A DNA stretch of 64,000 nt, taken from assembly GCA_963921195.1 (NCBI GenBank), contig OY992536.1:113858778-113922777 (forward strand). Direction: 5' to 3'. The translations under genes and the position numbers were made by a program. Below the pieces are notes generated by a model. The model worked only from the letters and a program-made list of their open reading frames with translations, was not told the origin of the DNA and made no database searches. Every line of letters begins with the position of its first letter. The stretch's first letter is position 1. This document shows positions 24,099-34,323 of this stretch, piece after piece. Source of the DNA: Pegoplata infirma (taxonomy: Eukaryota; Arthropoda; Insecta; Diptera; Anthomyiidae).

Positions 24099-24493
24099 CA
24101 CTCAAGAAAAAAAACTCTGTCAAAAAATCTGTAAACAACTTTCAGCTTCAAGCAGATTTTTCTGCTGAAATGGATCTTTTTACTAAGTTTTCAGTCATTT
24201 AGTATAGAAAATAACAGAAATCAGAAGATTATTCTTCTAATTTTACAGAAATATTTAGCAACTATCTTTAAAAAAAGTTTTTTTTTCAACCAATTATTAT
24301 ATTGGTTGCTGAAATCAACAGATTTTTTCTGATAAAATGAGCTGATTTTTCTGCTAAAATCAGGAAATTTTTCAGGTGAAATCAGAAAATTTTCAGCTGA
24401 AATCAGCAGATTAGTCTGCCTCGACAGATTTTCTCATTTAGCTCAAAATGGGCAGATTTTTCTGCAGCTTTGACATAGGTTTTATTTTAAGTG
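24099..24493. mobile_element. Small element at the foldback centre
   Basis: Starts CACTCAAGAAAAAAAACTCTG and ends TTTTATTTTAAGTG at the loop of the foldback 22443-25544. The interior repeats the word CAGATTTTTCTGCTGAAAT in various forms. TA precedes it but TG follows, so the TSD is unclear. A related fragment with CACTCAAAATAATAACTCTG is at 33813. Confidence 0.42.
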
Positions 24494-26029
24494 TGTGCTA
24501 CGAGAGTCGAGCTAGAAAAATAAAATTATATTAAAATATTTTTTGATCCAGGTTTTCTGATATGTTTCCCAAAAAAACTAAATTTTTTCTAAGTTCAAAT
24601 TTTTTTATTTTTAGTAATAATCTTTTTGTTTATCTTCAGGTATCATATAACTTGCCGATCAACAAAAAGTTTCAGACCAGGATTGTTTTGTAAGAGACAC
24701 CCGTTTCTCAGGCCTTTTAATTTATGACCTCCAACTTTTTTTTTAACACAAAAAATATTTTTTGTTGCTTTTTTTAATTACTCTACACTAAGTTGTAAGA
24801 GACACCCGATTCTCCTTTAATTACTCGTAACTAAAAAATATTTTAAAATAACTTAATTTTACAATTCGACCTTCGCAGCATTTTCATTAATTACACAATC
24901 TGCTCTAGATCAGACTCAAATTAAAGCTAGATTAATTATCTACGTCGCAGTTTTTATTTTTTAGTAATACACGATTTCGTTTTAAAGATATGCCCTTTTC
25001 AGTTTTCATGTTTGGTGTCATTATTTTGTGTCCCCCTATTATATTCATAAATTAAAGATAAATTCGCCCATATCTCAAAAACGGTAAGGGATACGAAAAA
25101 AATTATAAAGAGAAATTTGTACATAATTTTATATTCTATAAGTTTTTTAGAAGGGTTTTAAAGCGTATCATTCATATCAAGCGAGCTATTAGCAAAAAAC
25201 TGTAAAAAATCTGGTTTTTGTTAATTTTGGCCTTAGTATCTCAGAAACGGTAAGAGATACGAAAAAAGTATTAAGAAACATATTGTAGGCAATTTTATAC
25301 TCTACAAGTTTTGTAATAGACTCTTAAAGCCTACGACGCATATCAAGCGAGATATTAGCAAAAAGCTGTAAAAAACCCGGTTTTTGTGACCTTTGACCTC
25401 AATATCTCAGCAAGGACACGGGTGATTGTTGGGGACTTTTTTTTTCTTATTTAGATTGTCAAAACTAAGGTCTGTGCAAATTTTCAGAGAACCTATCCGA
25501 TTTTCCGCAGATTGCCCTTTTTTCCTCCTTATTTTCCTGGGCTAATATACAAAAAACTATAAACTAAATGAGAATTTTTAATTGCGTCAATTAAAAAATT
25601 ACCCATTTTTTATTTTTTATTTAAACAATTGAATTCTCAAGATTTTTTTCCCATATTTTCTTCTGTGTACTTTAAGGCATAAAGTATAAAATAAAAAAAT
25701 ATACAGCAATGTTAAAATATCATAAAAACACATTTTTTTCAAAATATGCGACAAAAATATGTAATATCAGCAAAATATGCAAAAATATGCGTTAAAAGCA
25801 AAATATGCAAAAATATGCACTAACAAATCAATGCCATTTTACTGCAAATTTCTTAATTCGCAAAGATATTTAGTTTTTATTGATCTCAGACTGACGACAA
25901 CAAATATGCATTTGCATAAAAGTCCGAACCCTACTCATTACATATTATTATTATTTATTGTTGCAAAAATTAATGCAATCATTAAATTTAAAAAAAAAAT
26001 TGTGAATGATTAAAATTCTGGGGGGGGGG

Positions 26030-26585
26030 CTAAAATTATTCTGGTGGGCTAAGCCCCCCCCCCATACAGGGCTATCCACGCCTATGATTTTTAGTGTAAT
26101 TGAAAAAAATTTAAAACAAAAAATAAATGTTTTTAAAAATTTGTTTTTTGTTTTCACATTTCTTCCCAAAAATTAAATCATGGAATAATGAATATTAAAG
26201 CCGTTATCAATACCTTTTGAAAAGTACCAATATCGACCTTGTAAGTTGAGAACTTTAGAAGATATAACGAACTTTGCTAAACTTCTTTAGTGAGTTTTGG
26301 AGTTTTTTTAATTAATTTGTTAAAAATATTCATTCTGCAAAAATTGCAGAGAAGACTTTCAGCATTAACATATATTTTTTTAAAGATTTCAAAAATTTAA
26401 TTTTTTGAAATACAGCTTCCCAAAAATTAAAAATTGCAATAATGAACTCTGACCTTTCGCAAAAAGAATGTAACTAATTTTTATTTTAAAGGTGCTTTCA
26501 ATACCTTTTTAATGGTACTAATGTCGACCTCGTAAGTTAAAAACTTAGGAAGATTTAAATATTTCTGCTTGACCACTTTAGTGAA
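26030..26585. repeat. Foldback arm, right member
   Basis: Partner of 17965-18340 (see there). A GGGGGGGGGG/CCCCCCCCCC pair at 26021-26062 lies at its inner edge. Positions 26586-27039 have no recognisable gene; a 10-bp-stem hairpin, ATTGGTTCTT with AAGAACCAAT, is at 26907-26935. Confidence 0.6.
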
Positions 26586-27047
26586 CTTTTATCGATTAGC
26601 CCACTTTTCGAGGCGCCATATTTCCGGAATCATCAAAGCTAGAGGTCTCAGTTTTTACCTTAGTGTAAGTTTAGTAAAGTTTAACATTCATGCTCCTTTT
26701 TATACATATCAAAGTGGTTTTGCTTTTGCTCGCTGATTTAAAATGGAATTACCCTATTATGTATTATGTTTGTCCCCCCAAAATTTTTAAAAAACCGGCA
26801 TTTTTGTAATTTTAGTGTGATCGTGCCGCTTTTTCGGAAAAAAATATGGCACGAAAACTTACAAACATCAGTGCAACAGAGTGGTAGGGTCTGAACTTCA
26901 CACCCTATTGGTTCTTCACACTGTAAAGAACCAATTAAGAAAACAGATAATTATTTGCTTTATCGCAAAAAAAAACAAGCAATAAAAGAACAAATTTGAT
27001 TTTTCTGAATATAATTCATTATTAAAGTTTTATCAATTTATCTAAAC

Positions 27048-27567
27048 TAGTGCCCCCCATTTCCCGGTTCTCGGTATTCCCGGGAATACCGGTATTCCCG
27101 GTACTGGAACCGGTTTCTCGGTTCTAGATATATTCCCGGGTATACCGGTATTCCCGGTTCTGATCCTGGTACCGGTTCTCAAAAATCAAAAAATACTATA
27201 CCATAAAATATTTAAATTACACAATTTAATCAGTATTTCAGTAATATTAATTGTGTTTGTAAAATTTTTAAAAAATTATGCAACTATTTTTTCTTAAATT
27301 AAAAAAATGAAATGGAAATGGTGTTTTCACATGTTTTGTATTTTTTTTTTTTGGTAAAAGCAACGAAAAGATTTTAATTGTACAAAATTTTACAAAATAT
27401 TCATACCGGTAGTCCCGGGAATACCGTCAGAACCGGAACCGGGAATACTGGTATTCCCGGCAATACCGGGAATGAATTAAGAACCGGGAAACCGGTACCA
27501 TTTCCTGTAATACCGAGAACCGGGAATACCGGTATTCCCGGTACTACGGTACTGATCGTAGACACTA
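27048..27567. mobile_element. hAT MITE, CCGGTATTCCCGG-rich
   Basis: Perfect 8-bp TSD ATCTAAAC (27040-27047, 27568-27575). The left end TAGTGCCCCCCATTTCCCGG resembles an end of the foldback 44041-47465 (TAGAGCCCCCCATTACCCGG); the right end matches only at TAGTG. Both subterminal regions are arrays of self-complementary CCGGTATTCCCGG and GGAATACCGG words. An open frame over part of it is repeat-derived, not a gene. Confidence 0.72.
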
Positions 27568-27808
27568 ATCTAAACAACTTCTTGCATCAAAGCAGATTTT
27601 TTCTATTTTCTTATTTTTGAAATTAACTTACATTTTTTAGTACAGCTAGTACTAACTAATAAAGTAAAAACATGAAAAGCTTTTATAAAGCTTAAAAGCT
27701 CTGATACACAAGTATGTTAAATAACATAAAGGCAACACAACAGTTTTTTGTTTACATTGGTTGCGTTTTTTAAACTGTATAAATTTAAATTTAACCATCT
27801 AACCGGCC

Positions 27809-29024
27809 ACCAGTTGGGAAAAATTAACTTTTTTTGTCCGATTTTGCCTACAGGTCGCAATTCTTAACCGATTTTAGTTTTTCTTCTTTTGAGTTTTAGC
27901 AAATAAAATTCCTCATCGGTCTGTCATTGTGGATTTTTAAAAATCGTTTTTGTTTTATTTGAATATTTTTTTTTAAATTCAGAAAATATTAATTTTTTTA
28001 GAATTTTTGCTCTAAAAAATGTAATAGGCAGGGGACGAATAAGCTGTATGGAGGTATTCGAGCGCCTTATAAATGGCATTAATAGCATTTGTTAATTAAT
28101 TATTATTTTGGTTTTTATAAACAAATGAAAACTTAAAAATTTTCACTTTTAAGTACCCATATCATTTTAAAAGTACCAATTTCAATGAATTTTTTTTTAG
28201 ATTAAAGCTTATCATTTTCTTAACCATTATTGGTAAATAAAGTATTTTTGCAAAACTGTTTAACTCTTTTTTTTCGAATTTACAATGTAACAACTTTTTT
28301 TTTAAAAAACAGACTAAAAAATAATGAAATGACTAAAAACTAATGAAACGATCGTCAATTCATTCCTGAAAATTACCAAAATTTATGAAAGCAAGAAACT
28401 ATATGAGTATTTAATGGGAAAATATCGGAATAAAGAAAGTAGAGTTATCATAAGTACTTGTTATGTTAATTCATAATGGGGAACATGAAAAGGCCTCGAA
28501 TCAGAATAAACTCTTTTTCATTACTAAAAAATAATATTAAAATTCCAGAAAATAAAATATTTTTTTTTTTAAAAATTTTGTGTACCAATTATGACTAAAC
28601 AAAACAAAAGCTTTAATCTAAAAAAGATTTCATTGAAATTGGTACATAATTTTTAAAGATATAGGCCTTTAAAAGTGAAAATTTTTGAATTTTTGTCTGG
28701 TTATAAAAACCAAAATAATAATATATTTTCAAATACTAATAACGTCGTTGATAAGGGGTTTCAAAAGCTTTAATTTAGTCTTTTAAAGCATGTTCATCCC
28801 ATGCCTAATACATTTTTTATTGCAAAAATACTGAAAAAATTAAAATTTTCTGAACTTTAAGAAAATATTAAAAGTAATCCGAAATTTTTTTTTCAAAAAT
28901 CTACCATGAGAGATCGATGCGGAATTTTATTAGCTAAAATACAGAAAAAGAAAAACCAAAATCGGTTAAGAATTGCGAACTGTAGGCAAAATTGGACAAA
29001 AAAAGTAAATTTTTTCCCACTGTG
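27809..29024. mobile_element. Foldback element, 5-bp CGGCC duplication
   Basis: The left end ACCAGTTGGGAAAAATTAAC and the complement of the right end, CACAGTGGGAAAAAATTTAC, are related, and the outer 140 bp on each side are complementary (AACCGATTTTAGTTTTTCTT with AAGAAAAACCAAAATCGGTT). The flanking 5 bp CGGCC is repeated at 27804-27808 and 29025-29029. The CACAGTGGGAAAAA end and GC-rich 5-bp TSD match the Transib-like element at 18886. No gene; overlapping frames on both strands are arm sequence. Confidence 0.55.
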
Positions 29025-29182
29025 CGGCCATTTTTGTTTTTCAATAAAAAAATATATTCCTATGGTAATTTGGACCGGAAAAGTCAATTTCTGTACTCGA
29101 AAATATAAAAAAACTTTGCGGATTTCCGTCCAGGAGAAATTAATGGTACCCCGTCTAGAGGCTGTCTTGTCAAGTAAAGGGT

Positions 29183-30420
29183 CCCAGCAAAAACTTGGTA
29201 ATGACACATCATTACCATTCTAATTACTTAGTAATGACAGAAAATTACCTTTAGCATTATTTTGAAATGTAAAATAAGGAATTTTTAATAATGACTTACA
29301 TAAGTCATTATAATAAAATAAAAAAATTTCAGAACTAGGTTTTCACTTTTTGACTCACTGTACATTATTTTGAATAAAAATAAAATAAAATTAAATATTT
29401 TTTTATTTTTAAAAAATTTTTTTTTTAATAATTTTTTCATTACCTATAAGTATATATGTAATTAGTTATTAATAGGGCAAGTACTTTCATGAAAATGCAT
29501 ATTTTTACTCCTCACTCTAAACATAGCATAAATTAAATATCTATCCGAATCAATGAATTTGCAATAGAATGGCATTGATTTGTAGTTGCATATTTTTGCA
29601 TATTTTGGTATAAATGCATATTTTTGCATATTTTCATATAAATTGAACTTTTTTTTAAATATTTTCAATATTTTTTCAAAACTTTCTTAGAAAAATTCAA
29701 AAACATAGCCCATATTTCCTATAGAAAATTGTATTTATTTATGGAAATCATATTCTGATGCATTTTTTTAAAGAAAATGGATTCTGGAAGTATAATTTTT
29801 AGATTCTAAGAAATGTTTCATATTCTGAGACATTTTACGATCGTAAAAAAAAAATTTTAAATTTAAGATTTTTTACAGGAAAATTGAGTTTTTATTTTGA
29901 TTAGAGTTAGGGTGGGGTCTTTTGAGTTAATTCTTTGGCTTAAAAATAGGAAAATTCCACAAAAAGGCTAAAAAATATTTTAAAATAAATATTTTTTTTA
30001 GAATAGAGAACAAAAAGTATTGAAAAATAACTTTAATGACTCAACGAAAAAACTTCTTAAGTAAAAAAATATTTACTAATTAAAAATTGTTTGCAATCAA
30101 TAAACATTTTTACGAATTGTCGAGAGCCTTAAAGTATTTGACAAAGCCTAATTTATGTAAAAACAATAATTTTTAGATGCATATTTTTGAAGTTTTAAGT
30201 GCATATTTTGAATTTTTAGACGCATATTATAGGCACATATTTTAGTTTTTTAGATGCATGAAAGTACTTGCCCTAGTTATTAATATTGGTTTGATAATCA
30301 TTACATTTGGCACATTTGCTTGTAAATGTAATGGGAAAGGTAATTCGAATCAGAAGTAGTTATAACTTTTGAATTTCCCATTACACATTTCATTACTTGG
30401 TAATGCAAGTTTTTGCTGGG
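29183..30420. mobile_element. CCCAGCAAAA-family MITE, copy 2
   Basis: Ends CCCAGCAAAAACTTGGTAAT and the complement CATTACTTGGTAATGC...TTTTTGCTGGG. The flanking dinucleotide is GT on both sides (29181-29182, 30421-30422), against TA for the copy at 13908. It is interrupted by the hAT element at 29473-30275. Confidence 0.68.
29473..30275. mobile_element. hAT MITE with ATATGCA-rich interior
   Basis: 19-bp perfect inverted ends TAGGGCAAGTACTTTCATG and a perfect 8-bp TSD GTTATTAA (29465-29472, 30276-30283). Subterminal DNA is rich in GCATATTTTTGCATATTTT words, as in the hAT elements at 9058 and 21844. No transposase frame. Confidence 0.88.
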
Positions 30421-30429
30421 GTAAAACAA

Positions 30430-31375
30430 ATTTCTTAGAAATTGAGATATTTTATCTATTTATATAAAAATTCTCAGAATCTGAAATATTTTTTTCTATA
30501 AAAAAATTATCAGAATCTAAGATATTTTTTCTACAGAAAATTCTAAGAGTAAAATGTTTTCTATAGAAAAATTATTAGAATTTGAAATATTTTTTTATAG
30601 GAAAATTCTCACAATCTGATATATTTTTCCTATAGAAAAATTCTCAAAATCTCAGATATTTTTTTTACAGAAAAATTAGAAACTGAGATATTTGTTCTAT
30701 AAAAAAATTCTCAGAATCTTAGATATTTCTTCTATAGGAAAATTCTAAGAACCATGGATATTTTTTTATATAAAAATTCTCATAATCTCAGATATGTTTC
30801 TATGGATAAATTCGCAGAATCTGAAATATTTGTTCTAATAAGAAATTTTATCTAAATCTATGATATTTTTTCTGTAGAAAAGTTCTCAGAATCTGAGAAA
30901 TTTTTTTCTGGCAAAAAATTCTCAGAATCTGAGATACTTTTTCTGTAGAAAAAGTTTTCAGAATGTGAGACATTTTTTCTAAAAAAAAATTCTTACAATC
31001 TGGTACACTTTATCCATAGAAAAATTTTCAGAATCTGAGAAACTTCTTATGTAGAAAAAAAATCAGAATCTAAGACATTTCTTCTAAAGAATCTGAGAGT
31101 TTTTTTTTAAAGAAAAATTTTCAGAACCAGAGAAATTTTTTATATAGAAAAAATGTATAGAAAAATTCGGACAACCTGTACAATTTTGTATAGAAAAAAT
31201 CTCAGAATCTGATAGACTTTTTCTGTTATCCATAGAAAGTATCACAAATTATTAGAATCTGAAATATTTTCTCAAATCAGGGACATTTTGGATTGTGAAA
31301 AAATTTTTAAATCTGTGTAAATAAGATATTTTTGTAAAGAAAAATTCTCAGAGTCCGAGATGTTTTTTCTTCGCG
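30430..31375. repeat. Palindromic minisatellite, array 2
   Basis: About 25 degenerate units of the TTCTCAGAATCTGAGA + TTTTTCTATAGAAAAA type described at 12862. Unit length drifts between about 32 and 45 bp. Confidence 0.75.
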
Positions 31376-31472
31376 CTGTTAGAAAGGCCATACATTTTCT
31401 ATTATTTTTATTTTCTTTTAATTTTTATTTGACAATTTAATTTTTTTTTTAAATTACGCATTTTATGTTTAA

Positions 31473-33475
31473 CTAGCTGGCCCGGTCCGCGTTGCTGGCC
31501 CAAATATAAGGTCAGTGTTATATTTCATCTCGCTTCCAATATATAGCCCTGCAAAAAATGTAATGAATTTCTTGGCTTACAAAGATTTGTGGGAGTAGTT
31601 TTTAAGGACCCGATTAGGCAGATAATCATCTTCAAATTATATTTTAAGAACAAAAAAAATAACCATGTCTTCGACTTTGCGACCTGTACAAATTTAAAAC
31701 TTCTTTAGTATAATTATGAACAACACAACAATGAATTACGCATATCCTTCGTTCTTACTGTGAGCTATCGTCTTGAGTTCAAACAACCCTTTACAGTTTT
31801 CCCGAATTTTCAATTTTTTCGGGACACTTTTCTCATTTATATTTCCTTAAAAACCTAGTTAGAACTATTATTAACATAAAAAAATCGGTCCGGCCATTAG
31901 TAGTCGACTTATTTAGACAAAAGTTGGTGTTAAAATTTGTGTGGTAAGTTAAACTTGATTTGGACCAAGTTTATGCGGAATCTATTAAGAAATATTTTTT
32001 TTAATAGATCGAGTTGGAGTAAAAATTAATTTTAGATATATCAAAAAAAAGTTGGCGATTAGAATTTTTCTTTCCGACCAATTATATGGACTATAAAGAA
32101 CATTTAAAACAAAAAAATAGCCAAATCGGTCCAGGCGTTCTCAAGTGTTGCAAATTTTAAGGTTATTGAAAAATGTGGGCTTTGAAGTGGGGTAGTACAA
32201 TAATTATTTCCGTAAAATCCTTACTTGGGCTATAATGATCATTAAAGAAAAAAATTATCAAATCAGATCATTCGCTCTCCGATCTTAGATTTATTGAAAA
32301 AAGTGGGAGTGGACAATTTTTCTTTCCGTAAAAACCTTTGTTGTGCTGTCACGAATGTCAACAAATAGCCAAATCGGCCCTGTCGTTCTTCCGTTTTAGA
32401 TGAATCGAAATAAAAATGGGCGTGAACAATTTTTATTTCCGTTTATGCCTAAGTTGGACTATGGCGACCCGATTTTAGATATATCGAAAAAAGGAGATGT
32501 AAAAGTGGGAGTGATTAATTTGTTTTCCGAAAAAATCTAAGCCGAACATTAAAAAAATAAGATGAACATTAAAAAAAAAAAAAAATATTATTCAAATCGG
32601 TCAGTTCTCAAGTGATCCGATTACCAACGAACTACATTTGATTTTTATTTATATTTTATTATTCTATATTTTATTTTTCTATAGAGCAGTTTTTATATAC
32701 ATCGAAAACATCATTCCTTAAAGTAAAAACCTTATTTGAATTAAACCAACTCGGTCCCTCCATTCAAAAGTAGGCGTAGAAATGGAAAATTGTTATTTCC
32801 AAAAAACCTTAGTTGGAATATGACGCACATTAAAAACAAAAATAGACAAATTGATTCAGCCATTCCATGATTCAAAATATATATATTGGGAAAAGTGAGC
32901 GTAAAAGTAGGCGTGGACAATTTTTCTTTCCTTAAGAATCTTTTGCGGACTATAACCGTTATAGTTTTTTCGGTACATAAAAAAAGTGGGCGTGGGAAAT
33001 TTTACTATCCGTTAAAACCCTAGTTGAATTATGATGAAAATTTTCAACAACAATTAGCCAAAGTGAGTGAGGTCAAGTTCTTTTGTACGTAAAAACCAAA
33101 GTTGGAATATGATTAAAAATTCATTTAAAAAAATTTAGACAAATCGGTCCAGCTGTTTTCAGATTTTAGATAAATTGAAAAAGTGGGCGTAAAAGTGGGC
33201 GTGGTTGATTTTTCTTTCACTAAAAACTTATATTGGATTGCTACGAACAATTTAATACAAAAATACCCAAATTTAATACAAAAATACAAAAATACCCAAA
33301 TTTTAGATAAATTGAAAAAAGTGGGCGTAAAAGTGGGCGTGGTCAATTTTTATTTACGTAAAAACCTAAGTTGGACTATGACGAATATTTCAAAAAAAGA
33401 ATTGTGCAAATCGGTCCAGCCGTTCTAAACTGATGCGGTTACCAACGAACGACAATTGATTTTTATTTATATAGA
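31473..33475 (-). mobile_element. Helitron-like non-autonomous element
   Basis: On the minus strand it starts TCTATATAAATAAAAATC (33475 down) and ends GGACCGGGCCAGCTAG (to 31473). TC at the 5' end and CTAG at the 3' end, without TIRs or a TSD, are the Helitron pattern, and 56414-59575 has matching ends. The interior is a degenerate array of about 100-bp units with AAATCGGTCCAG and GTGGGCGT words. No Rep/helicase frame. Positions 33476-33999 are AT-rich, without a gene. Confidence 0.55.
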
Positions 33476-33999
33476 ATAATATAAATCAAACATAAAATAT
33501 GTAATTTTAAAAATCTTTTTTGAAAAAAAAATGTGAAACTTTTTTAAACTTTTTAAAAAAAAAAATTGATAAATTTTGAGTAAATTTTTACTTGACACAA
33601 TTAAAAAGTTACTTAAAAAATTTACAAATTTTTAATTAAATTTTTAATAGTTTCCATTAAAAATTTTTTAGTAAGCATTTAATAATTTTTTATTAAAAAT
33701 TTACTCAATACTATTAAATCGTTTACTGGTGCAAAATTGAGTAATTTTTTTACTCAATAGTATTAAAAATTTACTCAAATTTGTTTTTTATTTTTTTCTG
33801 TGTAGTAGGTACACTCAAAATAATAACTCTGCAAAATGACTGTAATCTCCATTCAACAGACATTTGACAGAGTTTTCTGTCAAAAAACAGATTTAAAGAA
33901 AAGCAAAGTTTTATCTGTTATGTTACTTTTAACCGGCCCATAAGTCGGATTTACAGGGAACCTCAGGTTGGATTTGCATCATTTGTTGTATACCTCTAG

Positions 34000-34323
34000 T
34001 TTAGTATATTTTTTTCTATACGAAAATTTCCAAAAGTTTTTTGAAATTAGGAATATTCTACAAAATTTTGAAAAATATATCCTCAAGAAAAGGTCTCAGG
34101 CTTGAAAGCAATTTTCTAATGGCAAAGTTGCCAGATTCTGAAACAATTTTCCAAAAAGTCCCATATAAAAAGGTTTTAGTGTTTATGAAATTCATATTAT
34201 AGAGAAATCTTTTGATACGCTATATTTTTTTCTGTTGAAAATTTCTCAAAGTCTCTAGCTTGTTTCCGTAGAAAAATATTCGCACTTTGAGACATGACTT
34301 CTACAGAAAAGTTAAAAATACCG
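34000..34323. repeat. Palindromic minisatellite flank, array 3
   Basis: Degenerate TCTCA/TTCTATAG units as at 12862. The array continues at 37740, so the retrotransposon at 34339 inserted into it. Confidence 0.6.

Larger units (their letters stand above)
22443..25544. mobile_element. Foldback element with about 550-bp arms
   Basis: Ends TAGCCCAGGAAAATA and its complement. The left arm (22443-22537 plus 23548-24098) and right arm (24880-25544) are near-complementary. Shared segments include GAAAATTTGCACAGA, GACCTCAATATCTCAGCAAG and TCTAGATCAGACTCAAAT. Flanks both contain ATATACA but are offset, so the TSD is ambiguous. The left arm is opened by the mini-me-type element at 22538-23547. No gene. 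Confidence 0.7.
21844..25933. mobile_element. hAT element with nested foldback
   Basis: A 21-bp perfect inverted repeat (TAGGGTTCGGACTTTTATGC on both ends) and a perfect 8-bp TSD CTCATTAC (21836-21843, 25934-25941). The subterminal DNA on both sides is rich in ATATGC/TATGCG words. Most of the length is the foldback at 22443-25544, so the hAT element itself is about 1 kb and non-autonomous. Confidence 0.88.

Noticed and set aside
30430..31375. Regularly spaced short palindromic repeats as a CRISPR array
   Set aside because: Repeats are degenerate, spacing varies and there are no unique spacers. The context is eukaryotic with spliced genes.
33125..33428. Paired frames on both strands with repeated GVKVGVV/TPTFTPTF
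   Set aside because: Readings of the GTGGGCGT-type repeats in a Helitron-like element.
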